Counted from the stretch's first letter, positions 1-12,802 are shown. The stretch: 64,000 nucleotides of DNA from Glebionis coronaria (GCA_025667525.1 CM046882.1:502952792-503016791), one strand, 5' to 3'. Made by a program: numbers and translations. Notes: generated from the sequence alone by a model not told the origin.

Positions 1-892
1 AAAGTTCTGTTCCTTCTTTCAGCCACACCATTTTGTTCAGGTGTGTAAGGAGATGAGAAATTTTGAGAAATTCCTTTGTCATCACAGAATTTGAGCAGTG
101 TGTGATTTCTGAATTCAGTACCATTGTCAGTCCTGAGTTGCTTGACATGAGTGTCATTTTGATTTTCAACTCTTTTGATGAAAGACATAATGGCATGTGG
201 TGCATGGCTTTCTTTGTCGGAAAATATACCTAGGTGTACCTAGAGTACTCATCAACAATGACAAGTGTATAATTTTCATGAAAAATGTCCCTAGGTGATA
301 CTAGGCCAAATAAGTCCATGTGAAGTAGGTGAAGACTTTCCTTGATTGAGAAAGTTTGCTTTGTTTTGAAACTGGCCCTATGGTGCTTCCCTTTTTCACA
401 TGTTGAGCATGTTTTGTCCTTGGAATAGACAAGTGAAGGAAGAGCAATAACAAGATTTTGTTTTGCTAGCAGAGTAATTGTTTTGAAATTAAGATGGGAG
501 AGCCTCTTATGCCAAAGCCAGTTAGTAATGTTGGAGGCTCTAGCAAAGAAACATGTCTCCTAAGTAGAGTTCATGTTCATAAGATAAACATCTTTGACTT
601 TGGGAGCAATCATCACAATTTCATGATTCGAGTTGAAGATTGTACCTTTTTTGTCATCAAACTGCACTAGATACTTTGCATCACAAAGTTGACTGATGCT
701 GATGAGGTTGTGCTTCAATCCATTGACATATGCCACCCTTGTAAAAACTATACCATTGCATAACACTGAACCAAATCCTTCAGTAGTAGTTGATGAGTTA
801 TCACCAAACATAACTTTAGGACCTTGTTCCTCCTTATACTTGTGCATATGACTTTTGGTACCAGTCATATGCCTTGAGCAGCCACTATCCAG
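1..892 (-). pseudogene. Copia element B, broken pol: protease, GAG-pre-integrase and integrase part
   Basis: Read on the minus strand, this is the middle of a Ty1/copia polyprotein. The retropepsin-like active site DSGCSRHMTG lies near 862-891. It is followed by the GAG-pre-integrase zinc-binding block (HKRLSHLNF ... CSTCEKGKHH, about 360-470) and the integrase core, with HMDLFG, then TDNGTEF and PEQNGV at the left edge. The frame is closed by an in-frame TAG near 560, a TAG where tryptophan is expected near 240, and at least one frameshift. The element continues left of the window with its missing RT, RNase H and 3' LTR. Its gag lies at 9494-12163, separated by the insertion of A. Family resemblance to Asteraceae copia polyproteins is recognised from memory, not searched. 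Confidence 0.9.
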
Positions 893-1197
893 ATTTAGGT
901 CCACGATCTCTTAGGATTGTACAAGTGTTGTAATGATCTAAATAGAGGGGGGGGGAGATGAAGAACTAGAGAGGGAAAGTTAGAGAGAGAAAGGAGAGAA
1001 ATAGAGAAAGATGGAATGATTAAGTCAAATGTAAATGAACAACTACCCTTCCTAACATGCTAGGATGGGTATATATAGCCCACCCTACATGTGGGCTTTA
1101 TGGGTTATGCTTACATAACTAGATCACGAGCCCAATCTATGTATATAGCGTTAGAGTGACCGATCCTTTCTAAATACGTTAAAACGTATTTCCAACA
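893..1197 (-). repeat. 3' LTR of element A
   Basis: On the minus strand it starts TGTTGGAAATACG and ends near CCTAAAT. It contains a TATATATACCC promoter-like box about 140 bp in, followed by a C/T-rich run rich in CTCTC. It pairs with 9186-9489 and resembles the LTR of element C (shared motif AAAGCCCACATGTAGG). Confidence 0.88.
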
Positions 1198-4100
1198 ATC
1201 TCTCCCTAAGGGAGGTCACTCCATTATAATGTCCTAAATAGTCTATATCTCGTGATCTATGCTAACAATGATGTGACCGGGACTTTCTTTGGAAACACGT
1301 ATTTCCAAAAATCTCCCCCTAAGGGAGGTCACACCATTTTACAAAATCTTAAACCTAGCATACTATGCTTGAGTCTTCGATCTTGTTCTTGTGAATAAAC
1401 AGATGAGATCTTTGACTTTAGTCTTGAGCATGTTTCCTTGCCTTGACCTTGTGCATTCATCACTTGTGATATTCGCCTCCTTGTGAATTCATGTTCCACA
1501 TACTTATACCTTTATAATTCTTGAAAGCTTCAGAGTTCGATACAGCGGAAGACTTGACTTTTAGGCTTTCTTGAATTTGTTGAAGTATTAAGTGCATATA
1601 GTATAAGCATGTGTTGACGACTTCTTCTGGATTGTATACCGACAATGTCACCTTCTTGTTACACTGCATAAGACAGTTAGCAACAAAACATATACACGGA
1701 TGAAATGGCCTTGAACATTTCATTCTAATTCGGTAGCATTTTATCTCCGGTCGGTGAAGACCGTTGGACGATATTAAATATCGTACTTGTGGCAGGTAAA
1801 TTCAATTAAGAACCTCCTTGACAAGATTTCGCGGGTAAACCCGTTCTCTTTACTCGACCGTCCAAAGCTGACTGCGAACGTAAAGAGTGAATCATTTGGA
1901 TAGAATTATCCGCATGATTAAAGCCGTCAATTCATGTTACTGGAATAAGTGCAATTCAATTAAGAACCGCACCATCGTTGCTTTCTAGTTGTCACAAGCT
2001 TGATTCGTATAGAATCTTGCAAGTTACCTACCAAGTGATGTTTGAGGTTAACACTAGAAGGATTTCCACTCATCACTTTGAACACTAAGGTATCACTCTG
2101 AGTGTTCTGGCAAGATCACTTGGATTTTGCGTAGAGGCCTAGAACGTGTTTAAATTCAGTTAAGAATTTAACCGCTGTTGCTTTCGAGTTATCACAAGCT
2201 TGATTCATAAAGAATCGCACAAGTCACCTACCATGAGCTTTTTGATATTCGCTCAAGAAGGATTTTCATCTTCATTGTAAATACTTTCGTATTACTCGGA
2301 TGTTCAGGCAAGATCATGAAGATTTTGCGTAGGACTCTTAAGATCTTTCTTACTTTTCATAGTGTGTGAAGAAGCAAGGAATTATGAAAGTGTGTCCTAA
2401 TGAGATATTTGATGATCTCAAATGGCTCTAGACTTGATCGTGCATTTTGGATTTTAGTGATCGGAGGCTGGAGAGGAGTGTCACCATTTTAATACCAATT
2501 TATTCGGAGTGAATAAATCAATAGATAATGCGTTATCTCCGTGTGATTAAAACAAATATATTTAAAGAGATATTTGAGTTAGCTGGGATGGGTTGTGCAT
2601 TACATCACTGGGTCCATGATGTCTATCTTCAATATCGAGCATCATTAAAAATGATCTCAATAGCATATGTATTGACCCGGTTTCTCCTTATGGTTGTAAG
2701 TAGGGCTTCTTTCTTTAGACCCTTTATCTTTACAATTATTTTTCATTCTTCAACCCCTTCAATGCTTACCAATACGTCATAATTAGCACCTTTTTGTGAT
2801 TGTTCCAGTGCTAACTTAAGTACTTGGTCGGCAGCTACGTTCACAATCTTCCCCATCTTTTCAAAGGACTACTATTTCTAGCTATGGAATGTCCTTGGGA
2901 AGATTCCTCCGGTTTTGGAAGAATCATTGGACTTAACCTATCCTACTATCCTTATGTCACCACAATCTTCATCGTCGTGAAATAAATGGGTTGAGGGTAA
3001 GTATATGTCACCATGAAAATCCATTTTGATAAGCAAATCCGTTTTGCTCCCCCATAACATATGCCACGATATTTGAAAACATTCGCACATGTTGGGATGA
3101 GCTATCACGTTAAGTCAAACCATTTGTGATTAATCATCTCCCATATTAAATCATATTTTCTCCCCCATATTAAAAATATTAACCTAATCGATGTTTTTAA
3201 TATCAATTGATTTAATAACATTTTAAGAAAATTTGGGAAGAAAAATGCAAGTCCAATTATCTTCATGATTTTCACAAGCTCCCCCTCAAATTAATGAGGG
3301 TGTACTTGAAACGTAAATTAAATACCTTTTAAACACAAGTGTAAGGTACTTATCACGTGCAAAGATCATATATGATAATGTGTTCACAAGATTAGCAATT
3401 TACGAGGTTGGACCTGAATGATGGAGAACATCATATGATAGAATCACATTGTTCTTGTTCACGAATGTTGGTCGCCTCGTCACGTCTGAAGTTATCTCTT
3501 TACACAATGTGTACGATTGATATCGTTGTCTTGACACCAATATGTGAACTTGACACTTTCGGTATCAAAGATTCTGAATGGTGGACAGTTACTCCCCCTC
3601 AATTGTTGACCCGTGTTCTATCGAAAGAGCGGTAGTCTCCGTTTGAGTAGTCGCATCGTCGAGTATGTAGATATTAATGGTAAATTGATGTGGATTGTGG
3701 AGATGATTACTTCATAAAAACAAGATTTCTCTTGTTTTAACAAATAAATGCACTGACACATACATATATTCGTGTTAGATTGTGTTATTACGTAAACACA
3801 ATCCCTTACATGGTTATAAAGTAAACCATGCCCGAGAAAATTAATTCTCGTTGTTGAGTCAAAGCTTTCCGGTGAAATGCTTGACTTGAATATGAAAAGC
3901 GGGTTACTATCTGAAATAATAGCAAGCCATAATTGAGCATGTTTTAAAACATTTGAACTTCTGCTCAAACTTTATTTATAACCCCGTGTCATTATTGAAT
4001 GACATTTCTAGGATCGTAAATATTATCGACTCCAGAAGACATGCTCTTTTTATCAAAACATTTTTTAACACACAATTTTGAAAGATTTAGAAAAACCTTT

Positions 4101-5480
4101 TGAAAAATTCTTGAAAAAATTATGTTCAACGTTTTGAAACCAATTATTGAGATTAAGATTTTGAATATCTTACGACACGAGCTCAAGTCCGAGAAGTTGT
4201 AAACTTCCCGTTGTTAAGGATAAGTTATCATCGGCGATAAACTTTCCTTTTAACCGAAGAACGAGTTCTAAGCTGACATTTACTTAGAAATCGTTTTCAT
4301 GAGCTTGAAAACTTTTGAATGTTTTAACGGAAATCTCTTGACCGAGAAAGGTGAATTTCTCGTTATGAGGAAAGTTCTCTTATTTAAAAGATGCACTTTC
4401 CTTTCAGAGCTTAAAACTTGGAATGTTTTAATACAAGCTAAAGATAAGCTTTCCTAAAATTGAAGTCCGAGTTACAGTCTGATATTTAACTATAAGTCAT
4501 TGTGCATGAGCTTAAAAACTTCGAATGTTTTTAATATTAGCTCATGCCCGAGAAAAATTAATTTCTCGTTGTAAGGATAAATTTATCATCGGCGATAAAC
4601 TTTCCTTTCTTTGAAGTCCGGGGCATAATCTGAAATGTGATTATACGCCATTTAAACGAGCTTAAAACTTTTGAATAGTTTCAATGATAGCTCGTATCCG
4701 AGAAAATTTAATTTCTCGTTAATGAGTATAAGTTTATCATCGGCGATAAACATTTCCTTTCTTTGAAGCGCGGGTTACAATCTGTCATGTAACTGCAAGC
4801 CATTGTGCATGAGCTTAAAAACTTCGAATGTTTTTAATATAAGCTCATGCCCGAGAAAAATTAATTTCTCGTTGTTAGGATAAGTTTATCATCGGCGATA
4901 AACTTTCCTTTATTTGAAGAACGGGTCATCATCTGATATTTAATGATGAGCTATGTATACGAGCTTAAAACTTTTGAATGGTTTTAATAATAGCTCGTGT
5001 CCGAGAAAATTTAATTTCTCGTTTTGAGGGTAAGTTATCGTTGACGAGATAAACTTCCCTTTCTTTGAAGTTCGGGTCATAGACTGTGTTTTGACTATGA
5101 GCCACTTACATGAGCTTAACTGCAAATCCCCTGAGACACTTGTTTCTCTGATACCAGCTTCTTCAGTAACCAAACTCTGAGAGTGTCCTTAGTTGAACGG
5201 TGTACAAAGATAAGACCGGTTGTTTTTGTTGATCCTTGACTCTGGTACCTGCATTCTCAGTTGAAGTTTGTATGCTTTTATATGGGTTAGTGATATCTAT
5301 CTTTGAACCCTGCGGGGATTCACAGTTTTTTTTCTTGTGCCAGAGGTGACCTGAGGAGATGATTCACTTGTCTTAGCTGGCAAACGTTTCCTTTTATAGA
5401 ATACCTTAAGTTCAGGCTTAAGTGATGTATTATCATTCTCAATTTCCTCTCTATTAGTCTTAGTTGAAGCGGAGACTATC
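1198..5480 (-). other. Long non-coding 3' tail of element A
   Basis: No gene is seen. In element orientation the tail holds the ~150-bp hairpin repeat array (about 4190-5130), several isolated polypurine tracts (about 3047, 3168, 3280 and 3593), a conserved block at about 2580-2780 containing CACTGGGTCCATGATG, and two copies of a ~190-bp unit (about 1960-2330) that includes the words CACAAGCTTGATTC and GGCAAGATCA. A final polypurine tract abuts the LTR at 1198, and a second similar tract with LTR-like flank sits at about 1300-1335. The same blocks in the same relative order occur in C (14024-16523) and H (28044-30500). Confidence 0.8.
4190..5130 (-). repeat. Tandem ~150-bp units with conserved hairpins
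   Basis: About six imperfect units recur with a spacing close to 150 bp. Each carries CGAGAAA...TTTCTCG (about 4553, 4700, 4852, 5003), a stem such as AAGTTTATC-N6-GATAAACTT (about 4575, 4730, 4880, 5030), and a variable stem after GGGT (about 4620, 4770, 4925, 5075). Alternate units share words such as CATGAGCTTAAAAACTTCG (4506, 4805) or CGAGCTTAAAACTTTTG (4656, 4958), suggesting amplification as about 300-bp dimers. One unit exists in H (30020-30170) and one in C (about 14130-14240). Confidence 0.85.
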
Positions 5481-5502
5481 CTAGTTAAAGGGCACTCGTT
5501 TC

Positions 5503-7364
5503 CTACAACAGTGAAAGTTCCACCCGTGGGTCGCCAAACTTTACCATGGATTTGATTTTAGCTAACCACTGGGATTTAAGTCTAGCATGGGAGTTCACCT
5601 CATTAAGTAATTTCTTGACACAAGAATCATGATTTGCCTTAAAGACACATTTCCTACATGTTTTACAAGTAGCATATTTAATGTCCGAGTAAGATCTAGA
5701 ATTCCTAGATGATTGATTGAAGCTCCTAGTATATAACATGCTACGGTTAGCAGTGTTGGATAATCTAGAAGGCATCTGACTAGGTTTGAAATTCCTGTCT
5801 CTTACTTGTGTCTTTTGAATAGCTTCCCTTAGACCAAATTTCTGATGAACATCATTTGAACTAGTTCGAGACGTGTTCTTTAGACTATGTCTTGGGAGAC
5901 TAGATGCAATCATGTGATTAGGTCTTGCAAAAGCTGTTTTAGTCACATTGGCCCTAGTTGGTGGAGTGACTGGTCTAGAAAGATAAACCATATCAACTTG
6001 GGAGGAAAACCGCGGTCTCGAGGATTATGGTCGCTCGGATCTAAATATAGTCGATTGTCTAACGGATTGATTTGTACGCAGTTTCCCCAAGATTGATGGT
6101 TTTTCGAGCTTAGTGTCCACACTAGTTCCTTTAGTTTTCCTCAACTTGTTTTTCAGAGCAGCTATTGCAAAAACCTTTTCCTGTACTTGAGCCTTTAAAG
6201 TCTCATTCTCTTTGAGCAATTTATCTTGGGATGCCAATTTAGATTCTAGCAACTTAATTTGTTTCAAAAGATTATCCTTTTCAGCTTTAGATCTAGAACT
6301 TTTTGATCCAATTTTCGTTCAAGAACAACGTTTGACTTTTCAAGTTTTTCAAAATATGTTTCAAATTTGTTCGTTTTCTTCGAAAAATCATATTTGGCAT
6401 CCTCAAGATCTTTTGATTGCTGAGCTACAATCGTTTCGAGCTCTTTAATCTTGGAATCGGAATCAGTTAACGAAGCAGTCATAAAGCATTTATCATGATG
6501 TACTATAGCATTCTGAACAATCTCTTCCCCATTATGACGCACATCGGATGAATCTAAAGTGGTAAAACTATCACCCTTTTCCATACCATGTTTGTCATAA
6601 TTAGGTTCGAAATGCTCAACATATGGTATTTCATCGGCATAGACATCATATACAACATTACATTGTACCATATGTGTAGGCTCTTCGTCATAAACGGGTA
6701 CGGTGTCATCATAAGAGATGTCTGTAACATTCCCTGACGTGTTGTTGATGTCATGCTTAACTGTTGATTCCATGTCCTTGCAATCTTTAGCAGCCTCTAA
6801 TGCATCAATCGTATGACCATTTTCCTCTTGCATCGTAGATTCTTGCACTCTATTATCATACGCTTGCTGAAGTCAAGAGCTTTCATAAATCAAAGACGAG
6901 ACTGATGTCATGAGTTTCAATATTGTACCACAGAAATCTCGAAGCTCGGTATGTGTATCTCGAAGAAATGATTGGCAAATCACTGAACTTTCAGACTTGA
7001 CGATATTGAATTGGAGGAAAGGCGTGAGTTGTGTCACAAGAGCCTTATATGCAAGTACCGATGCAGAGTGATTAAAGTCTTCATTGTGGAGTTGCTCTGC
7101 AAGTTGGTTCAAGATGATGAACATCGATTCCATGAATATATGACGATCTTGACCAAAGAGTGTCACAAATTCGCTCCCTCCTTGAAGCCATGAAATGTTC
7201 ACAAGATGTGACTGAAGTAGCCGAAATGAAGTGATGCCATTGTCTCTAACTTTGTCTTGCATTGGATACAGGTCTCCCTCTTGAAATGTTGAATTTAACG
7301 ATTCCATTTTGTTTGATGATAAATTCTTGGATCTTTGTTGGGTAATATATCTTTTTCTCGACAC
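5503..7364 (-). pseudogene. Element A gag-like coiled-coil protein, broken
   Basis: Three minus-strand reading frames follow one another: 7364-6873, 6848-6264, then 6267-5503 after a frameshift near 6265 and a stop near 5990. The middle section is charged and heptad-rich (KIKELETIVAQQSKDLEDA), continuing as LKENETLKAQVQEKVFAIAA. The end has a cysteine cluster (CKTCRKCVFKANHDSC) close to the C-terminal gag region of a TNT1-like polyprotein common in Asteraceae. No protease motif follows it: at the point where DSGCS would be expected the sequence passes into the non-coding tail. It is probably a deletion derivative that depended on other copies. The start is uncertain. Confidence 0.75.
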
Positions 7365-7369
7365 AATAA

Positions 7370-9172
7370 TTTCTTGGTCGGCTCAAAAGTTGATAAAACA
7401 AACCGGAGTCCAATGGAAAGTCGGCTCACTCCAAAAATAAATCCCGTAAACTAAATAATCCAACCTTCGGTTAATATAGTGATCGGCCCGACAATTTATA
7501 TCTAATTTTTCTTGGTCTCGTCAAATAAATTTTATCAATTTGTCCCGATACTTGTCTTCAAAACTTGTCACTTTTGTCTCGACTTTTTGTCACATTTATA
7601 CCCGAATATAACTAAATACACACCAATCCAAAAGATATCTCAAACTCAGCCACCAAACTAAAAACTCAATTTCTCACCTCTCCTCAAAAACTCCGTCCCA
7701 TCTTATTTCATATCATGATCACTCTCAATCTTTTATAACCTTCGTCTCTTTACTTGACTCTCTTCAAACTCAGATTAAGCAAAAAAAGAAAGAGCACTCG
7801 ATCGCATCAACTATACACAAAACCTTTGAATTACTCTACAACAGATCACATATTCAGTCACAAACAAATCACCTAGATATTAATTTGATCTATGTCATAA
7901 ACCAAGAATCAAATCAAACTTTGTTCGAAGAACCACAATGATACGAATAGTTTATTGTGACGTCAAGGTATCCTATGTGAGGTCTCAGGTAGGTATTGAT
8001 TTTCTTTTTAAGTTCATGATCGATGATAGTTTTATTACTGAGATCTTTCGGTTGAAGTCGAGTGTAGCTTTGTAGAGTGAGGGTGTTTTGGTTGTATTGA
8101 GTCGAGTGTCGAGTGGTTTTGTTTGAGTTGTGAGTCGAGTCGATAAGCGAGTCTGTGTCGAGGTGTGGTTCGAGTCGAGTGTGGTTGTGGTTGGAGTCGA
8201 ATGTGTCTGTGGTTGAGTTGAGTTTTTGTTGAAAAGTTGTGTCTTTGTTTTTGTTTAGTTTGGGATTTTTTGTGTGTTGAGTCTCGTCGAGTGTCAGGTT
8301 GGTATTCGAATCGATTCATAAGTCTGAATAACAATTTTGAATAATAACTTTTCAAAAACTTGATTCCGAATAACAAGTCTGAAAGTTTTCCGAATAACAA
8401 CTTGAAATGTATTCCGAATAAGAGATTTGATATGTATTCCGAATAAGAAAGTTTTGATGTATTCCGAATAACAAAGTTGTGATTTAATCCGAATAAGATA
8501 CTTGATAAGGATTCCGAATAAAGGACTTGAGAAGGATTCTGTATAAAGGACTTGAAAAGGATTCCGAATAAAGAACTTGATATATATTCAGAATAAAGAA
8601 ACTTGAAATGACAAACTTTGGAGGGTGGGAAAAATAAGTCGGAATGTTAATACAGAACCATAAGTCTGAGTCGAATTTTATTTTTGGAGGGAAAAAATAA
8701 CTAGTTCTGAATATGCAACAAAAATAGTTCGGAATACATAACTTTGGAGGGAAAAATAGTAGACTTAGTAAACAATAATTCGGGATACATATTATAATTC
8801 GGAATGTGACTAAATTTTTGGAGGGAAAAAGGAAGAATATAATCCGGAATGTAGAACCCTGACAACTATTCGGATTATAGGACAGAAATACAATTCAGAA
8901 TGTGTAAACCCTCTTATTCCAAATAATACCAAAAATAAATAAATTTCAAACACTTATAATTTTTACCCAAAAATCAATCTAAAAATTCCAACTTTTTCGT
9001 GTTTTTACCGAAACAAATATCCAAAATCACTACCACAACTATGTAGATGATTATTAGGAAGATTAATCCACAAAAAAAACACAAAAAAATAAAAAAATTT
9101 AGATCGAATGATTTTAGATCAAAGCTCACAAATCAATGATGAACAAACACAAGAACAAACCAATCATTCATG
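7370..9172 (-). other. Leader of element A with TTCCGAATAA repeats
   Basis: This gag-to-PBS interval has no credible gene. At about 8330-8600 the + strand has roughly ten copies of a ~30-bp unit built around ATTCCGAATAA with CTTGATA-like spacers; looser copies run to about 8890. At 8050-8220 a GAGTCGAGTGTGG-like short repeat produces a spurious low-complexity ORF. Confidence 0.75.
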
Positions 9173-9185
9173 GCTCTTGATACCA
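9173..9185 (-). other. Primer-binding site of element A
   Basis: The minus strand reads TGGTATCAAGAGC, one change from the initiator-Met tRNA complement TGGTATCAGAGC, and directly abuts the 5' LTR. Confidence 0.85.
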
Positions 9186-9489
9186 ATTTTAGGTCCATGA
9201 TTTCTTAGGATTGTACAAGTGTTGTAATGATCTAAATAGAGGGAGGGAGATGAAGAACTAGAGAGGAAAAGTTAGAGAGAGAAAGGAGAGAATTAGAGGA
9301 AGATGGAATGATTAAGTCAAATGTGAATGAACAACTACCCTTCCTAACATTCTAGGAAGGGTATATATAGCCCACCCTACATGTGGGATTTATGGGTTAT
9401 ACTTACATAACTAGATCACGAGCCCAATCTATGTATATATCATTGGAGTGACCGATCCTTTATAAATACATAAAAACGTATTTCCAACA
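9186..9489 (-). repeat. 5' LTR of element A
   Basis: Direct-repeat partner of 893-1197, starting TGTTGG at 9489. About 18 differences were counted over ~300 bp, the most diverged pair in the window. Confidence 0.88.
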
Positions 9490-9493
9490 CCAG

Positions 9494-12163
9494 GTACCAA
9501 ATAGGCTTCCTGAGATCACACTTCACAAGTTAAGGAAATGGTCAGTTTAGTTTTGAAACCCACCTTTGATGGGTGGGTGTTTTAGACCTAGAAGGTGTTC
9601 TAGATCTGAATGATCCTTTAGATGAGGATGAATAAGATTGATCAGAAGAAGAAGGAGAGGATTGAACAACTTTTTCTTTCTTAGCCTGAATGGCTTCACC
9701 TCTTCTGAACCATTCTATATGATTGTGATCAGATATAGTGTGGACATTACTTCCACAAGTTTCACAACATTTGACAATAGAGTTTGGGTTCCTTGGTTTG
9801 ATGCCTCTTTTGAGAGAGATAACTCGATTATGTCCATGAGTGTCATGGTCATAACTTCCATAAATATCACAAACAATATAGTAGTGGCAATCATCTGAGT
9901 GATGATTGCCCATATCACAATGAATGCATGGTGGGAAAGGCATATTTCGCCTAGAATGAGATGCTTCAATGTTGTGAGCATCGGCACTAGTTTTAGCAAG
10001 CATATATTAAGTATGCTCACAAGTGCGATGGTCAGTCCTCTCACATTTGGTACAATAAATCACTTTTAGGCAAGTTTCAGTGAGATGGTTGTTTAGACCA
10101 CATAGACCACAAGCCCTTTTAAATTGTGTCTTGTACTTGTAATGGGGAGAGTTTGAAGGTTCATCTCTGAATCGAGTTGGTGTTTGCTGCTGCCTGAGTT
10201 GCAATTTGAGATCATTGATCTCTTGCATGACAAGAGACATTCTCTCATCTTCCTCAGATCTAGCATTCTTTAGTTTATTTGATGAAACTAAAGAGGTAGT
10301 ACCCATATGTGAACCTTCAGCAAGAGCTGAAGAGTTCTTTGAAGTGTCAATTTTGACATGTTTGGGAGACCTACCCTTGTGTGTTGTGTGAGACTTGATG
10401 ATTGACTGGATTATTTTGGTCCAGTAGAGGGTTCATCACCAACCAGCTTCTCCAAAGGAGGAAGTGTGGTACTTACTTCATTCTCTAAATCATCATCTGA
10501 GTCATCTTTAGTAACTGAAGATTCAACAAGTGCTGAAGTGTCAGCATTTTCTTGCAACTCAGGAAGAAGGATATGTCCAGTGTCATGATTTGGTAAATTC
10601 TCTTCACCTGACCTTACAACGTCAGGGATCGAGCTACCATGGTGTTGGAGGATCCTTCAGCACCAAGCATTTTCCTTTTTTGAGCAGGAATTTGTTCATT
10701 GATGCATTGATTTACCCTATCAGAGTTTCTAAGCCAAGATTTAACAATATCCTTTGCCTCTTTTTGTTCAACTCTCAGGGAGTTATTTTCATCAAGAATC
10801 TCTTTGTTCAATTGTTGAAAAGTAAGTACATCAAGTTTAGCTTCGTTTAGCTCTATTAGCTTACTTTCAAAATCATCATGTTTTAGAACAAGTTTATGAT
10901 ACTTTTCAAGCAAGTTGTTTCTTTGTTCTTCAACACATTTTAGATCAATACACACGTATTAAAGACAAATTTAATGTCATCCTTATCTTTTAATTCAAGA
11001 AGAGTTTTTACCTTTTTTATTGTGATATTGACCCATTCACCATCTCTGGCACTTTCTCTGGCCACAACATTGGAGTTTGACCCTTCATCATCAGCAAGTG
11101 CCATTAGCACTTTCACATTCACCAATTCATCATCATCTGAAGAGACATCTTCTTCATCCCATTCATAGGCTTCACTATGAGCCCTTTGTTCTTATCTTGC
11201 TTGGGAGCCTTGGAGGAAGAACTTTCAGTGCTCATGAGAGCCAGTCTAGCCTTGATTTCTCTGTATTTTGTAGGGCGAAGTTCAGCCTTGTTTTGCCGAA
11301 AGGAAGTAGAAGCAATTTGTTTCTGTTGAAGTGATGATTGACCAGATGGTCTTTATTGAACTGGTGAGGAATAAGAAGGAATGGATGTTTTTGAATAACA
11401 ATCCCTAGCAAAGTGACCAGTCTTCCCACATTTGTAGCATTCAGTGTCAATTGAAGCTTTTGTGGTGCTGGAGAACTTGCCTCCTTTCTTAAAGAACCTT
11501 CTAGATTTGGCCAGAAGTGTTCTTTCATGAAATTCCTCTTTGAGGTCATTCAGATATTCCTCACTAGTTCTTGTGTCTTCTTCATCATCAGGACTATCTT
11601 GGTAGTCTTGGATGACAGCCTCACCGAAGAAGGCTGTAGACAAGGGTGTAGCAATGCTTAATTCTTTACTCTTGCTTGAGCCTTCATAAATCCTATCAAC
11701 TAGGTTTTCTTCATATTTTAGTTTCCCAAAAAGAGTGGCCAGATCACAATTTTTAATGTGATTAGCATTTCTCAAGCTTTGACAGAAACTGAGCCACTTC
11801 TTTGGCAATGCATTAACAAAAACTGTGTTGATTTCAAGTTTTGAAAGCTCAACACCATCATTCACTAGTTCATTCATCATTGCTTTGTATCTGGTGAATG
11901 TCTGAGTAAGGGTTTCCCCTTCTTTGTGTTTGAAAGTGTTGTATTGAAGCATTAAATCCATGATTCATGTTTCTTTTACATTAGAGGGTCCCTCATGATA
12001 GAGAATAAGGTCCTCCCATGTATATTTTGCTCTTTTGCAATTCACAACAGAATTCATTTCGTCATCTAGGAGTACAGACATAATGAGATGTTGATACAAA
12101 AGTTGGATAGACCGAGTTTGACCCAAATTAGGCTTAATTTGGGGCCTTATGGACCCCGGCTCT
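9494..12163 (-). pseudogene. Copia element B gag (capsid and zinc knuckles), broken
   Basis: Read from right to left, this is a long copia gag. The UBN2-type capsid part (YTWEDLILYHEGPS at about 12010, then KLEINTVFVNALPKKW) is followed by a CCHC knuckle, CYKCGKTGHFARDC, near 11400-11440. Next come a coiled-coil stretch (10955-10614) and a second cysteine-rich region with CGLCGLNNHLTETC (about 10060-10100) and CETCGSNVH (about 9740-9765). The end, CDLRKPIWYL, joins the protease motif on the far side of A. An in-frame TGA at 11965-11967 replaces an expected CGA (Arg), and several frameshifts occur between 11350 and 10000. The right end is cut by the Tat LTR at 12164. The element's 5' LTR is not in the window. 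Confidence 0.88.
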
Positions 12164-12672
12164 TGCACCAAGTGAAACTTGCTTTGAGGACCTTGCGCAC
12201 TAAACAGACACCGTTAGGCTTACCGTGAGTTTGTGGCCCACAATTAGACTCTGGCGTGAGAGTAAGTAATCGATTTGAGTATGTAGTGTTTAGGGTATAA
12301 TGTGTATCGTATCTTTTTGTAACCTACAGGGTTCCTTTTATACCCGAGAGAGTCCTGGCTGGGCTCTCCTATTCTTGCGGCCAATGGAAGAGATAATGAC
12401 CTAAAATAGTTTGATCCTTATCACATAACCAAGGCAAGTGTATATCTCTTCCCCTTAGACGAATATATCTATATGATAGATTATATTCTTGTCTGATCCT
12501 GTCGTACTTCAACAAGGACCTGGCTAAGTAATCAGCCCTATGTGCGACAGCGGTTTACCCGGCCTCCTGAGCTACGCGCGCGTATCGCACAAGCATTCAA
12601 TCCATTCCTGATGGATGTGGGTAGTACCCGTGAGTCGGACTATCCAGCCCGACTGGGGACTATACGTCATCA
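12164..12672 (-). repeat. 3' LTR of the Tat-type element
   Basis: On the minus strand it starts TGATGACGTATAGTCC after the polypurine run GGGGGGACA (12673-12681) and ends at TTGGTGCA. A TATA box TATAAAAGG is at 12334-12342, about 330 bp into the LTR. No partner copy is present. Confidence 0.7.
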
Positions 12673-12802
12673 TGTCCCCCCAGTCTAGTGGTCGTAGGTT
12701 CCAACCGCGGCTACTAGACTATAAACCATGCAGGCCCTTGTGCAAACATCTTCAAGAGAAAAACCACGCACAACCCTCATGAAATGAGTTTGAATAAGTA
12801 TC

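Larger units (their letters stand above)
893..9489 (-). mobile_element. Copia-derived element A, pol-deleted, inserted in B
   Basis: Two direct repeats of about 305 bp flank this block. The right copy is followed (minus strand) by a primer-binding site TGGTATCAAGAGC at 9173-9185, and the left copy is preceded by a polypurine tract at about 1198-1212, so the element runs right to left. The host protease motif is split exactly here: WYL on the right, LDSGCSRHMTG on the left, with CCAG duplicated at 889-892 and 9490-9493. The interior has a decayed gag but no protease, integrase, RT or RNase H. Between gag and the 3' LTR lies a 4-kb non-coding tail related to those of C and H. By eye the LTRs differ at about 6 % of sites. 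Confidence 0.88.

Noticed and set aside
4190..5130. CRISPR-like array of repeats and spacers
   Set aside because: The whole unit repeats, no unique spacers exist, and the setting is a plant retrotransposon tail.
8035..8400. 121-codon minus-strand ORF rich in His, Thr and Gln
   Set aside because: Low-complexity translation of GTCGAGTGT-like repeats in the leader of A.
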